DNA of 36,410 nucleotides from JAAYCI01 sp964370195 (GCA_964370195.1 CAYJIH010000016.1:1-36410), one strand, 5' to 3'; counted from the first letter of the stretch, positions 1-9,055 are shown. The notes: generated by a model from the letters alone, not told the origin. Translations and numbers: made by a program.

Positions 1-1
1 A

Positions 2-379
2 GTGCCCAATTACTATCATCCCAATGCCGTGGTGCACCATGTGTGCAACAAAGACTTAAACGGCTACGATGAAATTCAGGGCATGATGGTGAGTATGCTT
101 TCTTCCATTCCAAACGGTAGCTATGAAGTGGAGCGTGTTACTTGCAATGCGGCTGCCGGTAAAGATGAATATGACGTGGCTTTGCGCTGGAGATTGCGCG
201 GTTTAAATGAAGGCATTGGCTTCTTTGGTGCACCTAGCGGAAAACAACTTGACGTGTTGGGCATTAGCCATTTCCATCTGCGCCAGGGAAAAATTGTGGA
301 AGAATGGGTTACATTTGACGGCTTAGACGTTTTGCGTCAAAAATATCTTGGAGATGCGGCCGAGGCAGACGCAGAATAG
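2..379 (+). CDS. SnoaL-like / NTF2-fold protein (5'-truncated)
   Basis: The 125 visible residues resemble the C-terminal two thirds of a SnoaL-like (ester cyclase, NTF2-fold) protein: an early YYHPNAVVHH stretch, a GYDEIQGMM helix, then alternating strands with a late SHFHLRQGKIVEEWVTFDG segment typical of the end of the cone-shaped fold. The fold occurs in polyketide cyclases, small hydrolases and isomerases, so no substrate can be named. The GTG at the window edge is probably internal, because the family usually has more residues before this point; the true start lies outside the window. The stop is 18 bases before the MFS transporter gene, so the two are probably co-transcribed and the protein may act on the transported compound. 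The fold call is from sequence resemblance; the link to transport is inferred. Confidence 0.7.
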   Translation: MPNYYHPNAVVHHVCNKDLNGYDEIQGMMVSMLSSIPNGSYEVERVTCNAAAGKDEYDVALRWRLRGLNEGIGFFGAPSGKQLDVLGISHFHLRQGKIVEEWVTFDGLDVLRQKYLGDAAEADAE

Positions 380-397
380 TAGAAAGGGGATTTTAAT

Positions 398-1690
398 ATG
401 AGTACAGAAGCAGTAACAAAAAATGCCGGTGAGGAAATCATCTTAGGCAAAGACTTTTCAACGGGGAAACGTGTTTTAGGATTTATTTCGATTGCGGTTA
501 TTTACTTCTTTTATTGCTACAACTTCATGGTGGGCACGTTTATTCAGCCCACAATGATTGCAGCGGTTGCCGAGGGTGGTTTTGGCTTCACCTTGGTGGA
601 AAGCCAACAAATCTTTGCGGTGATGAGTTTTGCCACCATTCCGGGCACCATCATCTTTAGTATCTTGGCATCCTATATTGGTAAAAAATATACGATGATT
701 TCCATTGCGGTTCTCATCGCGCTAACAACAGCCATTCCGTTCTTGGCACCGACCAACTTTTATATTTGGATTGTATCTCGTTTTTGCGCCGGTATGGTTT
801 TGGGCGGTGTGTTTGGCACAGCTATGCCACTTGCTGCCGATATGTTCCCGCAAAAATACCGTGGAAAACTGGCGGCCACTTTAACCGCTTTATACTCGCT
901 TGCCATGATTTTTGGCGGCCAAATGTTTGGCCTGTTTGGTGCAGATAACTGGCAGGGTTTGATGATGACTGTTATCATTCCACCTGCTGTGGGTGCTGTG
1001 CTGGCCTTCCTCTTTTTACCAAACGATTTGCAGTATGCAAAAGAGCTGCGTGAAATCGGGAAAAAGACAGGTGAAAAAATCAACTATCTCAGCATGTACA
1101 AAGGCAAATATCTGTTTATCGGTATTGGTGTTATCCTGCTGTCTGGTGCAAACTTCACCGCTTACTCAGGTTTTTCAAACAATGCCACCACCTACCTTGT
1201 GAATGAAATTCAGTTCGACGCAGCTTTGGCCGGCACTATTTTCAGCATTCAAGGTTTTGGCCAGTTGGCGGGCTACTTTGCCTGGGGTGCCATTGCAGAT
1301 AAATTTGGCCGTAAAGTGCCACTTATTGGTATGGCTCTTAGTGCCGCCCTTGTGTTTGTATACACAATGATGAGTGCAGACCAAGCCACCATCTTCTTTG
1401 TGCTTTCCTTCCTCATCGGTTTTGCCTTTGGATATTCCGGTGCATGGGGTGCTTACTACACAGAGTTGTTCCCCAGCAAATACCGCTCTCTATCGGCCGG
1501 CATTTCTTTCAACGGCGGTCGTATCATCTCTACCTTCGCTGTGCCCGCATTGGCCGGTGCCGTGCCAGAAGGTGGTAGCATGACCATCATTTTCTACATT
1601 GCCATTGGCGTGTTTGTTGCCGGCACCGTTGTGTGGGCAATCTTGCCGGAAACGATGAAACGCAAAGGAAAAGAACAACCTGCAGCATAG
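398..1690 (+). CDS. MFS transporter (12 TM)
   Basis: This is a 430-residue major facilitator superfamily permease in the cytoplasmic membrane, expected to move a small organic solute, probably by proton symport. About 12 hydrophobic segments are visible. The N-terminal half carries the family pattern RFCAGMVLGG followed by MPLAADMFPQKYRGK, and the C-terminal half has the matching DKFGRKVPL loop and a second ELFPSKYRS loop. This repeat is typical of the sugar and aromatic-acid transporter branches. The start has an AAAGGGG ribosome binding site. The gene follows a SnoaL-like gene closely and ends in a 14-bp stem terminator; a LacI-type regulator gene lies just beyond. That arrangement suggests an inducible uptake cluster. 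The substrate cannot be deduced. Confidence 0.9.
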   Translation: MSTEAVTKNAGEEIILGKDFSTGKRVLGFISIAVIYFFYCYNFMVGTFIQPTMIAAVAEGGFGFTLVESQQIFAVMSFATIPGTIIFSILASYIGKKYTMISIAVLIALTTAIPFLAPTNFYIWIVSRFCAGMVLGGVFGTAMPLAADMFPQKYRGKLAATLTALYSLAMIFGGQMFGLFGADNWQGLMMTVIIPPAVGAVLAFLFLPNDLQYAKELREIGKKTGEKINYLSMYKGKYLFIGIGVILLSGANFTAYSGFSNNATTYLVNEIQFDAALAGTIFSIQGFGQLAGYFAWGAIADKFGRKVPLIGMALSAALVFVYTMMSADQATIFFVLSFLIGFAFGYSGAWGAYYTELFPSKYRSLSAGISFNGGRIISTFAVPALAGAVPEGGSMTIIFYIAIGVFVAGTVVWAILPETMKRKGKEQPAA

Positions 1691-1753
1691 GATTAAAACT
1701 CTATTGCGCAGTTCGGCTTTCTTTTCTCTGGCCGAAAACACATATTGTTTTGC

Positions 1754-1787
1754 CAAAATGGCTCGAATTTTGTTTCGAGCCATTTTG
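1754..1787. terminator. Perfect 14-bp hairpin after the MFS gene
   Basis: Arms 1754-1767 and 1774-1787 are perfectly complementary around a 6-base loop. The outer end of the stem is A-rich on the left and T-rich on the right, so it could work as an intrinsic terminator in either direction. The run of T after the stem is short. It separates the MFS gene from the LacI-type gene. Confidence 0.7.
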
Positions 1788-1825
1788 CATTTAATTAAGG
1801 TATTATACATACTTATAATGTAAAC

Positions 1826-1854
1826 TTGCCAAATTGAATTGAATCGGCTAAACT
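1826..1854 (+). promoter_or_regulatory. Candidate promoter of the LacI-type gene
   Basis: TTGCCA (1826-1831), 17 bases, then TAAACT (1849-1854) fits a sigma-A promoter with an imperfect -10. A TATAAT also occurs at 1814-1819, within an inverted repeat of ATTATA (1802-1807) and TATAAT (1814-1819) separated by 6 bases. Either could be the working promoter, and the repeat could be an operator. Assigned by eye only. Confidence 0.35.
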
Positions 1855-1901
1855 AAAATATGTGTGAATGGATGTAAAAATTTAAATGTAAGAGGCAATT
1901 T

Positions 1902-2918
1902 ATGGAAACCGCTAAGATAAAAAAAAGACCTACCTCGCGCGATGTAGCGCAGCTGGCAGGTGTTTCACAGGCCACGGTGTCGCGGGTGTATAACCCTGCT
2001 GTAACATCCAAGGTGCGACCGGAAATTCAAAAAAATGTGTTGCGGGCAGCAAAAAAATTGGGCTATCAGCCAAACTTAGTGGCACGCGGCATGATAAGTG
2101 GAAAAACAGGCATGGTGGGGCTTGTGGTGGGGCAAGGGATTGGCCCGTTTTATCATACGGTCATTATGGAGATTTTAGAGCAAGTTCAAAAGCAAGGGTT
2201 GCAGTGCCTTGTGTTCAAAATGGAAAAGCGAGAGCCCTTGCAGGCCATTATGAATAAGGTGCTACAGTTTCAAGTGGATGCCGTTGTGGTAACGGCGCCG
2301 GCCATCACACCGGAACTTGAAATGATACAGAAAAGCCTATCCATTCCGGTGGTGCTTTTCAACCGTGTGCTTTTGGGCTCTTCAATGCCCTCGGTATACA
2401 CCGACCCGTTTAAGGGCGGCCAAATGGCGGCAGATCATCTTTACCAGCACGGCCACCGCCGTTTTGTTTATGTTCACTATAAAAAGCAAACTGCCGAGGA
2501 AACCGAAAAACAACTTGGGTTTTTAACGTATTTGCGAAATAAAGGTGTGCACGATGTGCGCCTTTTTCCGGCAGATTATAGCTATGCATCCGGCCATGAA
2601 GTTGCCTTGCAATTTTTGGGAAGCGAAAAAAGACCTAGCGCCGTTTTTTGCAGCAGTGATTTGATGGCACTGGGTGTTATGGATGCTGCACGCAATTCTT
2701 TTGGTTTAGATGTTCCAAAGGATTTGTCTGTGATGGGTTATGATGGCATTGAAAACAGCGGATGGGACAGCTACAAACTAGACAGTGTCTCTCAGCCGGT
2801 TCCAGAACTTACTAAAAAAACCATTGAGGTGCTATGTCGATTTTTGGCCGGAGAAAAAACGCAAACAGTGGAAATAGAACTTTGCTTGCAAAAAAATGGC
2901 AGTGTGGGGGATGTGTAA
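1902..2918 (+). CDS. LacI/GalR-family transcriptional regulator
   Basis: This is a 338-residue DNA-binding regulator of normal length for the LacI/GalR family. Residues about 12-32 form the helix-turn-helix (TSRDVAQLAGVSQATVSRVYN), followed by the hinge-helix region around KKLGYQPNLVARGM. The rest is a periplasmic-binding-protein-like sensor domain with typical late motifs such as AVFCSSDLMALGVMDAA and DLSVMGYDGIE. It probably binds a sugar-like or other small effector and controls genes nearby; the upstream MFS/SnoaL cluster is the natural candidate target, but that is inferred. The ATG is preceded by AAGAGGC. A predicted promoter lies within about 80 bases upstream. Confidence 0.93.
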   Translation: METAKIKKRPTSRDVAQLAGVSQATVSRVYNPAVTSKVRPEIQKNVLRAAKKLGYQPNLVARGMISGKTGMVGLVVGQGIGPFYHTVIMEILEQVQKQGLQCLVFKMEKREPLQAIMNKVLQFQVDAVVVTAPAITPELEMIQKSLSIPVVLFNRVLLGSSMPSVYTDPFKGGQMAADHLYQHGHRRFVYVHYKKQTAEETEKQLGFLTYLRNKGVHDVRLFPADYSYASGHEVALQFLGSEKRPSAVFCSSDLMALGVMDAARNSFGLDVPKDLSVMGYDGIENSGWDSYKLDSVSQPVPELTKKTIEVLCRFLAGEKTQTVEIELCLQKNGSVGDV

Positions 2919-2942
2919 GCAGAGGGTTTATCTTTGCTTTAA

Positions 2943-3176
2943 TTGGGAAACGGCTTGCTTAAACAGGTGAAAGTCGGCTTTTGTGAATACGATATCCGCC
3001 GGAAAGGTGAGATGGTTTTTTCCTGTGGGGATGGTCCTTTGGTAGAGTTCATTGCCCGACGATGTTTTGGGCATTCTTTTGAAGTGATGCTAGAGGACTT
3101 TGCAAAGTGCGACTCAGCATATTCACCGGACAAGGAACCCGTGGCCTCGCTGAATAGGAACGAAAAAATAATTTGA
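2943..3176 (+). CDS. Small ORF of unknown function, possibly a remnant
   Basis: A 77-codon reading frame starts at a TTG 24 bases after the LacI-type gene, in the same frame as it, after two stops. It ends 8 bases before a strong terminator. I do not recognise the protein. It has four cysteines and a reasonably protein-like middle section (around GEMVFSCGDGPLVEF), and no membrane segment. There is no convincing ribosome binding site at the TTG or at the in-frame GTG at 2968. It may be a real short gene, a decayed fragment, or chance; the terminator just after it is the main argument for transcription. Confidence 0.2.
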   Translation: MGNGLLKQVKVGFCEYDIRRKGEMVFSCGDGPLVEFIARRCFGHSFEVMLEDFAKCDSAYSPDKEPVASLNRNEKII

Positions 3177-3184
3177 ATAAAGAA

Positions 3185-3228
3185 AAGGCCAAAAGTGTGA
3201 GAAATGTATGTCTCACACTTTTGGCCTT
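3185..3228. terminator. 18-bp perfect hairpin, bidirectional terminator
   Basis: Arms 3185-3202 and 3211-3228 match perfectly around an 8-base loop. T-rich sequence follows on the + strand (TTATTTATTATAAT), and the - strand reading out of the hairpin is also T-rich. It therefore probably ends transcripts from the LacI side and from the - strand RND gene. The 250 bases between this hairpin and the end of the RND gene hold no gene I can support. Confidence 0.85.
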
Positions 3229-3480
3229 ATTTATTATAATCGTATATTTTTAAGGGGCACAGCATAGGGCATTCACTAAAAAACCAAGACCCAGAACCCA
3301 ATCTGCCAATGTCCTTTGTGAGAGGAGATACAGAATCACTGCAAAAAACACCGTGTCTTGTTCCATGTGGGTTTTGTGTGCGGAGAATGATGTTGTATCG
3401 TTTTTTTAGTTGCTTGTCTGCTTTGGGAATATCGTGAGGACGCCCACCATTGTGGCGTGTTTTGAAATGGTTTTGCAGTA

Positions 3481-6400
3481 TTAAACGTCGATGACCACAA
3501 TTTCTTTTGTGCTAAACAAATCATATAAAACGGGCACCACAAACAAGGTCATCAAGGTGGCATATAGCAGGCCACCGATGCAAACAATGGCGATGGGCTG
3601 CATCATTTCCGTGCCAACACCGGTGCCCACAGCCATAAACACCAGCCCCAATATGGTGGTTAAGGCCGTCATGAGGATGGGACGCATGCGTGTTCTGCCT
3701 GCTAAAACAATGGCCTCTTTTTTCTCCATGCCACCTTCTCTTAAAATATTGATATAATCGATCAGTACAATTCCGTTGTTCACGATGATGCCCGAAAGCA
3801 TTACGAAGCCTACCATGGCCACCACACTAATTTCCAGCCCGGTAACAAGAAGCGCCAAAAAGCCGCCTGTCATGGCGAGTGGAATGGTGAACATAACGAT
3901 GAAGGGGAACTTGAGTGACTGGAACTGTGCCACCATAATGCAGTAGATGATGACAATGGCAAGCAGAAGCATCAGCACCAGCTGTTCCATTGCGTCCATA
4001 ATGGTGTCGTTTTCGCCACCCACTTCGATAGAGTTGCCTGGCAGTGGCGTGTAGCTTTCAAGCACGGTGTTGATTTCCTCTGTAATCAGTGTGATGTTGT
4101 ACCCTTCTGCTACAGTAGCACTTAGGGTAATGGTTCTTCTTTGGTTTTCACGAGATACGGCGTTCAGGCTTTGTGTTTCGGTGATGGTGGCAATGCTGGA
4201 AAGTGCCACTTCTCCGTGTTCGCCTTGCATATCTTCGTATTCAATCACCAAATTTTCAAGTTCTTCCAAGGTCATTTTTTGGTTTTCTTCACTGTACAAT
4301 ACAATGTCTGTATCGTTGTTTTCAATGGCAATTTCGGTAGAATCACTTTCTGCCACAATTCTTTCGGCAACCTCAGCAAAAATTTGTGCTGTAAGCAAGC
4401 CGTGCTCCACCGCTTTTTCTTTGTCTACTGTGATGCGGATTTCGGGGCTTGTGTCGGAAAGGCCGTCGCTTATGTCTTCAAGGCCGTCTATGGCTTCAAG
4501 CTCTGTATATAAGCGACCTGCTTCTTCAATTAAATTGTCTAGGTCTTGCCCATACACAGAAACCGTAACACCGGATGCACCAAACATAGAGGTCATAGAG
4601 GAGGCGCCGGTAACTTCGGCTTCCACCCCAAGTTCTTGGCCAATGGCCACAATTTCTTCTGATATTTCAGCGTCGCTTCGTGCGGCATCTTCGGCCATAA
4701 GAACGTTCACGGAAATTTGGTCAACACCGCTCATGCTCATGCTCATGAGGCTGCCTACAGCGTCTCCGTCTTCGCTGGGAAGAGTAATGCCCACCGTCTT
4801 CAATTCAGGGATTTCTGCAAGGCGACTGTAGAGTTCGTCTGCGAGGGCCACATCTTCCTCAAAGGGGGAATTGGGCTCTAAGGGAACACTTACGGTAAGC
4901 TCAGTGCTGCTCATGGTGGGCATGAAGATGAAGCCTCTTGCCAAAATGAGGAAGGCACTGCCAAATAGCAAAACCAAAGACAACACAAGCACCATGGCTT
5001 TTCGCTTCAAAGCAATGCGTGCAATGCGCTCGTATTGGTTTAGAATTTTTTGGAAGAAAACATCGTTTCGTTCTTTTTCTTTTACCAATGTTTTGGAGGC
5101 CAGTGCCGGAACCAAGGTAATGGCCACAAGCAAACTGGCCATTAAGGAGTAGCCAACGGTTAGTGCCATATCGGTAAATAAATCCCTTGTGATGCCCTCG
5201 ATGAACACAATCGGCAAAAATACCATCACCGTGGTAAGCGTAGAAGCTGTGATGGCACCGGTTACCTGTGCAGCGCCTCTTGCGGCAGCTTTGAAACTGC
5301 TTTCCCCACGAGAGCGCATGCGATAAATATTTTCAATCACCACCACAGAGTTGTCTACTAGCATACCTACGCCAATAGCAAGGCCCGACAAAGAGATAAT
5401 GTTTAAGCTCACGCCCGAAAAATACATAAGAACCATGGCGAACAAAAGCGAGATGGGGATGGAAAAGGCGATGATGAGTGTGGGGCGGATGTCTCGTAGA
5501 AACAGCAAAAGCACCAAAATGGATAAAGCTGCGCCGTAGATAAGGCTTTCTAAAACACTGTCTATTACCAGTTCAATGTAGTCGCCTTGATCCATAAGGT
5601 TGGAAAATGAAAGCCCTTCATATTCCTCAGAAAGCTCGGAAAATTTTTCGTTCAAATTTTGTGAGACCGTGGCTGTGGCATACGTGGGCTGTTTGGAAAA
5701 AGACAAAATGAGTGCATTTTCTCCATTCACTTTAGAGTAAAGCAAATCGGCATTGTCGGTTAAAAACACATCAGCCACATCGGAAAGGTACACCGTACCA
5801 ACACCATCCATATCGATATTCATCAGTGGCAAATTTTGCAGTTCTTCGATGCTTTCCACCGTGTCGCCTACGCGAATGAGATAATCTACATTGTCTTCGG
5901 TGATGTAGCCTGCGGGCATAGAGAAGTTTTGCGCCATCAGAATTTGGTTTACCATGTCCATGGTGATTTCAACCGTGGCACTGCGCAGGGCATTTTCTTC
6001 TTCGCTTTCCAAATCCTCGCGTGCCGTGTCCATTTGCTCTTGGGCACCTTCCAGTTCTGCTTCAGCACTTGCCAATGCTGTTTGTCCGGCAATAATTTCA
6101 GCCAGGCCGGCCGAAATTTGTAAGGTGCCACTTAGTTGTTGGCGGCTTAATTCTGCAAGGCCTGCGCTTAAGGTGATGGCTCCTTGCTCCATTTGTGTCA
6201 AGGTGGCCTCCAGTTGAGCAATGCCGGCCTTTAAGGTTTCCGTTTCGGCCGCAAGCATTGCAATTTGTGCGTCGATGGCATTTACATCGGCAAGTGAAAG
6301 TGCTTGCATGGCGGTTTCGGCAGTGGAAATGGTGGTATTGAGCGTGCTAAGCTCGGTGTTATATTCGGCAATTTTGGCGTCAATGCCGGCATAGTTTGTG

Positions 6401-7554
6401 CCCTGTGCCGCCAGTTTCGCGTCGGCCACTTGCACGTCGGTTTGCGCCAAAACCAAATCGGCACGTAAAGTGGCAAGACGTGTTGTTTCTTCGGCCGTTA
6501 AGGTGCCCGCGGCTTCTTTTTCGGCAAGCGGGGCAATTTGTGCTTCAAGCTCGCTCACTTTGGCTGTAAAAGTGGGATAATCTGCCTGAATTTGTGTAAG
6601 TTCTGCAATGTTGTTTGTTAGGGTGTCCCTGCGAGTGTATAGATTTTTTAGTTCTGCCGATAAATTGCTGAGGGTGGTGTGCGTGGCTTCTAAAGCGGCA
6701 AGGCTTGCGCGCGAGGCGGCAATTTGTGCCTGCATTTGTACAATGCCCAATTCCAATTCTGTTTGTTGGCCTTCCAGCATCGCCTCTGCTTGGGTGGACT
6801 GTGTAGCAAGTTGGCCGCCGCCTGTTTCAAGTTGTTCGCGTGCACTTTGTAAGTCGGTTTGGTTTTGGTCTATTTCAGAAAGACCATCCATCACCTCTTG
6901 CTCTGCATCGCTTAGTTCTGCCTCTGCTTCGCTGAATTCTAAAAGCAAACTGTCACTAATTTGGCGGTTTAAGGCATCGATTTTCGCCTGAGAAAGCAGC
7001 ACATTTACCTGCTCTTGCACATCGCCATCCATGTCTACACTGGCAACACCCGAAACACCCTCCAGTTCACTTAATACCTCATCATTGATAAATTCCGTTA
7101 ATTCTACATTGCTTTTTCCCTCATAATTTGCCGCGCTGATTACCACAGGCAATATATCAGGGTTGAGCTTCATGATAAACGGTGTGATAACAGTTTCTGG
7201 CCACTCGCCCGAAATCATGTTGATGGCTTCTCGAATTTCGGGCACAACCACATCCATGTCGGCACTGTCGTTAAATTCCAGCACAATTTGTGACACACTG
7301 TCCGAGCTTGTGGACGAAAGGGTGTTGATGTTTTCCAGTGAAGCCATGGATTGCTCGAGTGGCCTTGTAACTGTGCTTTCCACCTCTTCGGGCGTAGCGC
7401 CGGGGTATGCGGTGATAACAACGGCATACGGCAAATTAATGCTGGGTAAAAGGTCTGGTATCATGTTACCAAACGAGATGAAGCCAAGCACGAGAACCAT
7501 GAAGACCGTTACGAAGATGGTGAGTGGTTTTTTAACACTGAAACGAGATATCAT
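3481..7554 (-). CDS. RND-family efflux transporter with large coiled-coil insertion
   Basis: This is a 1,357-residue inner-membrane exporter of the resistance-nodulation-division superfamily (AcrB/SwrC-like permease), which uses the proton gradient to expel drugs, surfactants or lipids. TM1 spans about residues 12-30, followed by family signatures such as AYPGATPEEVE and RPLEQ. TM2-6 begin near residue 665, with the proton-relay helix GLAIGVGMLVDNSVVVIENI; a matching second half ends near GRTRMRPILMTALTTILGL. Relatives such as Bacillus SwrC have about 1,050 residues. The excess is a block at about residues 205-525 (bases 5982-6942), rich in Ala, Glu, Gln and Leu with heptad-like spacing, inserted in the first porter region. 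Repeated ISAGLAE/LSAGLAE-type motifs occur within it. The ATG follows AGGAG at good spacing. No adaptor or outer-membrane partner gene is nearby. Confidence 0.93.
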   Translation of the reverse strand: MISRFSVKKPLTIFVTVFMVLVLGFISFGNMIPDLLPSINLPYAVVITAYPGATPEEVESTVTRPLEQSMASLENINTLSSTSSDSVSQIVLEFNDSADMDVVVPEIREAINMISGEWPETVITPFIMKLNPDILPVVISAANYEGKSNVELTEFINDEVLSELEGVSGVASVDMDGDVQEQVNVLLSQAKIDALNRQISDSLLLEFSEAEAELSDAEQEVMDGLSEIDQNQTDLQSAREQLETGGGQLATQSTQAEAMLEGQQTELELGIVQMQAQIAASRASLAALEATHTTLSNLSAELKNLYTRRDTLTNNIAELTQIQADYPTFTAKVSELEAQIAPLAEKEAAGTLTAEETTRLATLRADLVLAQTDVQVADAKLAAQGTNYAGIDAKIAEYNTELSTLNTTISTAETAMQALSLADVNAIDAQIAMLAAETETLKAGIAQLEATLTQMEQGAITLSAGLAELSRQQLSGTLQISAGLAEIIAGQTALASAEAELEGAQEQMDTAREDLESEEENALRSATVEITMDMVNQILMAQNFSMPAGYITEDNVDYLIRVGDTVESIEELQNLPLMNIDMDGVGTVYLSDVADVFLTDNADLLYSKVNGENALILSFSKQPTYATATVSQNLNEKFSELSEEYEGLSFSNLMDQGDYIELVIDSVLESLIYGAALSILVLLLFLRDIRPTLIIAFSIPISLLFAMVLMYFSGVSLNIISLSGLAIGVGMLVDNSVVVIENIYRMRSRGESSFKAAARGAAQVTGAITASTLTTVMVFLPIVFIEGITRDLFTDMALTVGYSLMASLLVAITLVPALASKTLVKEKERNDVFFQKILNQYERIARIALKRKAMVLVLSLVLLFGSAFLILARGFIFMPTMSSTELTVSVPLEPNSPFEEDVALADELYSRLAEIPELKTVGITLPSEDGDAVGSLMSMSMSGVDQISVNVLMAEDAARSDAEISEEIVAIGQELGVEAEVTGASSMTSMFGASGVTVSVYGQDLDNLIEEAGRLYTELEAIDGLEDISDGLSDTSPEIRITVDKEKAVEHGLLTAQIFAEVAERIVAESDSTEIAIENNDTDIVLYSEENQKMTLEELENLVIEYEDMQGEHGEVALSSIATITETQSLNAVSRENQRRTITLSATVAEGYNITLITEEINTVLESYTPLPGNSIEVGGENDTIMDAMEQLVLMLLLAIVIIYCIMVAQFQSLKFPFIVMFTIPLAMTGGFLALLVTGLEISVVAMVGFVMLSGIIVNNGIVLIDYINILREGGMEKKEAIVLAGRTRMRPILMTALTTILGLVFMAVGTGVGTEMMQPIAIVCIGGLLYATLMTLFVVPVLYDLFSTKEIVVIDV

Positions 7555-7585
7555 AAAGAGGCTCCTTTGAAAATGGGGGATAACA

Positions 7586-7603
7586 ATGCCGATATTATGG
7601 CAT
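7586..7603. promoter_or_regulatory. Inverted repeat upstream of the RND gene
   Basis: ATGCC (7586-7590) and GGCAT (7599-7603) form a 5-8-5 inverted repeat about 30 bases before the RND start codon. Its place in the leader or promoter region would suit a repressor such as a TetR-type protein. No such regulator gene is present in this window, and the arms are short, so this is weak. Confidence 0.2.
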
Positions 7604-8117
7604 AGTATTGTTTTGGTGGGTGGCTGTGATGGATTTATCGGTTAAGCAAATAGAGATAAGCGACAATAAATAAGATTGAAACCCTTTGAACAGAGGGCTC
7701 ATTTCATTTTATACCAATTGGCTCTAAAGGAAAAGCCTTTGATTTATTTTTATGGGATGTATCGTATTTCGTCGGTTTTGTCTCATTAAAATTGGCTTAA
7801 TTGCTTTTTATCTTGTTTCTAAATGTGCCGAGTGTGCCGGTATAACACTGAAAGAAGGGGTTTTGCTTTAGCTGTTTATATGCATCAAGATAAAAGAAGC
7901 AGGTTTTTGCTACTTTACGGTGGATATGATTACCACTGTGGTAGCGGGTTTATGCCCTCGGTTGTTGCTTGCATGGGCGTACTGCGGTAAAGAACCATAA
8001 AAACAGCGCCTATAAGCGTTATTTGGTTCATTCTAATTTTAGGATGACTAGGGAAGTAAGCAAAAACGATTTTTGGAAGAATTCTGTTGAATATAGGTCT
8101 TGCCAGATGGCATAAAA
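7604..8117. other. Long intergenic region without a recognisable gene
   Basis: About 500 bases between the RND gene leader and the terminator of the CcdA-type gene contain no open reading frame of useful size on either strand. Visible structure is limited to small inverted repeats: TACCAC-T-GTGGTA at 7931-7943, and GAACCA...TGGTTC flanking an inner AACxGC/GCGTT pair around 7995-8035. No promoter with good spacing was found. It could be a decayed gene or hold an unrecognised small RNA. Confidence 0.4.
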
Positions 8118-8152
8118 ATAGCGAAGCAGTAAAATAAATACTACTTCGCTAT
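8118..8152 (-). terminator. Terminator of the thioredoxin-like/CcdA operon
   Basis: Arms 8118-8131 and 8139-8152 pair over 14 positions with one C-A mismatch and a 7-base A-rich loop. Read on the - strand, the hairpin is followed by ATTTTTATG, giving a T tract in the direction of the CcdA-type gene, whose stop codon is about 215 bases upstream. Confidence 0.7.
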
Positions 8153-8365
8153 AAAGTTTAACTTATAGGGGCATCACAGCGCAAGCTATACTGCTTCTTT
8201 ATTAATAAGGTAAATGGTTGTGTATTTCAATTTGTGTGGAAGATAAAGAAAAAGTGGTGAATGATTATAAAGCAAAAGTAAGTTCAGTGCCAGCGAATCC
8301 CTTTAAAGGCAAGAAGTGAAAATTCTTGTAAAAATGTGGGTTATACTGATAAAGAGATATTGGGT

Positions 8366-9055
8366 TTAGAATGCTAAATAAAACAGGTAAAATCCAATCA
8401 GTGTCATGAAAGCACCCATGATGATTTTTAGAATTTTGCTTAGCGCACCATAATGTTCGTTTTGAGAAAGTTTTTTTACAAAACCAATGGAGGTACCGCA
8501 GATAACTGCTAAAATTCCGTGCCCAACGGAATAGAGAAGAAGCAAAAGAATTCCCCAAAGCATGCTTCCGTGGCTGGCAACAACAGCCAGCAGCACAATG
8601 AGCACCGGTGTGGAGCAAGGGGAGGAGAAAATGCCTGCCAGGATGCCGGCAATAAAAGCACCAATATAGCCTTTTTTTGTATTCTTCGAGTGAAGGTAAC
8701 TGGAGGGGATGATTTCAAAAATCTCCCAAGTTTGTAAAGCCATTAATAGCATAAGAATGCCTAAAAGTGCATACCACCAAGTGGCTGTAGTTCCAAGTAA
8801 ACTGCCAGCAGCAGTGGCAACAATGCCTAGAAGGGTGAATGTGACTGCTGAGCCAAGTGCAAAAGTGACAGAGAGTAAAAAGGCTCGTTTTGTGTTGTTG
8901 TTATTCGTTCCACCCACATAGCCAATTACTAAAGGCACGCTGGATAAGGAGCAAGGCGCAAATGAGCTAATCAAACCGGCTAAAAGGGCCAAAATAGGGG
9001 CGAGCCAAGTGTTTGCTGCAATTAGCTGTGAAAGTGTATCTAAGATATCGTTCAT
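8366..9055 (-). CDS. CcdA-like cytochrome c biogenesis / thiol-disulfide electron transporter
   Basis: This is a 229-residue polytopic membrane protein of the CcdA/DsbD transmembrane family, which carries reducing power from cytoplasmic thioredoxin to thiol proteins outside the membrane. About six hydrophobic helices are visible. The two family cysteines stand in SFAPCSLSSVPL (about residue 35) in the first helix and SSPCSTPVL (about residue 146) in the fourth, the expected redox pair. The start codon overlaps the stop of the upstream thioredoxin-like gene by 4 bases (ATGA), so translation is probably coupled and the neighbour is its likely partner. No cytochrome c or haem-handling gene is present, so a general extracytoplasmic thiol-reduction role fits better here than cytochrome maturation. 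Confidence 0.88.
   Translation of the reverse strand: MNDILDTLSQLIAANTWLAPILALLAGLISSFAPCSLSSVPLVIGYVGGTNNNNTKRAFLLSVTFALGSAVTFTLLGIVATAAGSLLGTTATWWYALLGILMLLMALQTWEIFEIIPSSYLHSKNTKKGYIGAFIAGILAGIFSSPCSTPVLIVLLAVVASHGSMLWGILLLLLYSVGHGILAVICGTSIGFVKKLSQNEHYGALSKILKIIMGAFMTLIGFYLFYLAF

Noticed and set aside
2939..3133. 64-codon open frame on the - strand after the LacI-type gene
   Set aside because: No ribosome binding site, no recognisable content, and it is antisense to the region that leads into the + strand terminator.
4067..4831. 254-codon open frame on the + strand
   Set aside because: It lies wholly inside the RND gene on the opposite strand, is Ser-rich with low-complexity content, and has no ribosome binding site. 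It is a shadow of the real codons.
7900..7990. tRNA-like fold around the TACCAC palindrome
   Set aside because: No acceptor stem, anticodon arm or T-loop with GTTCRA could be built.
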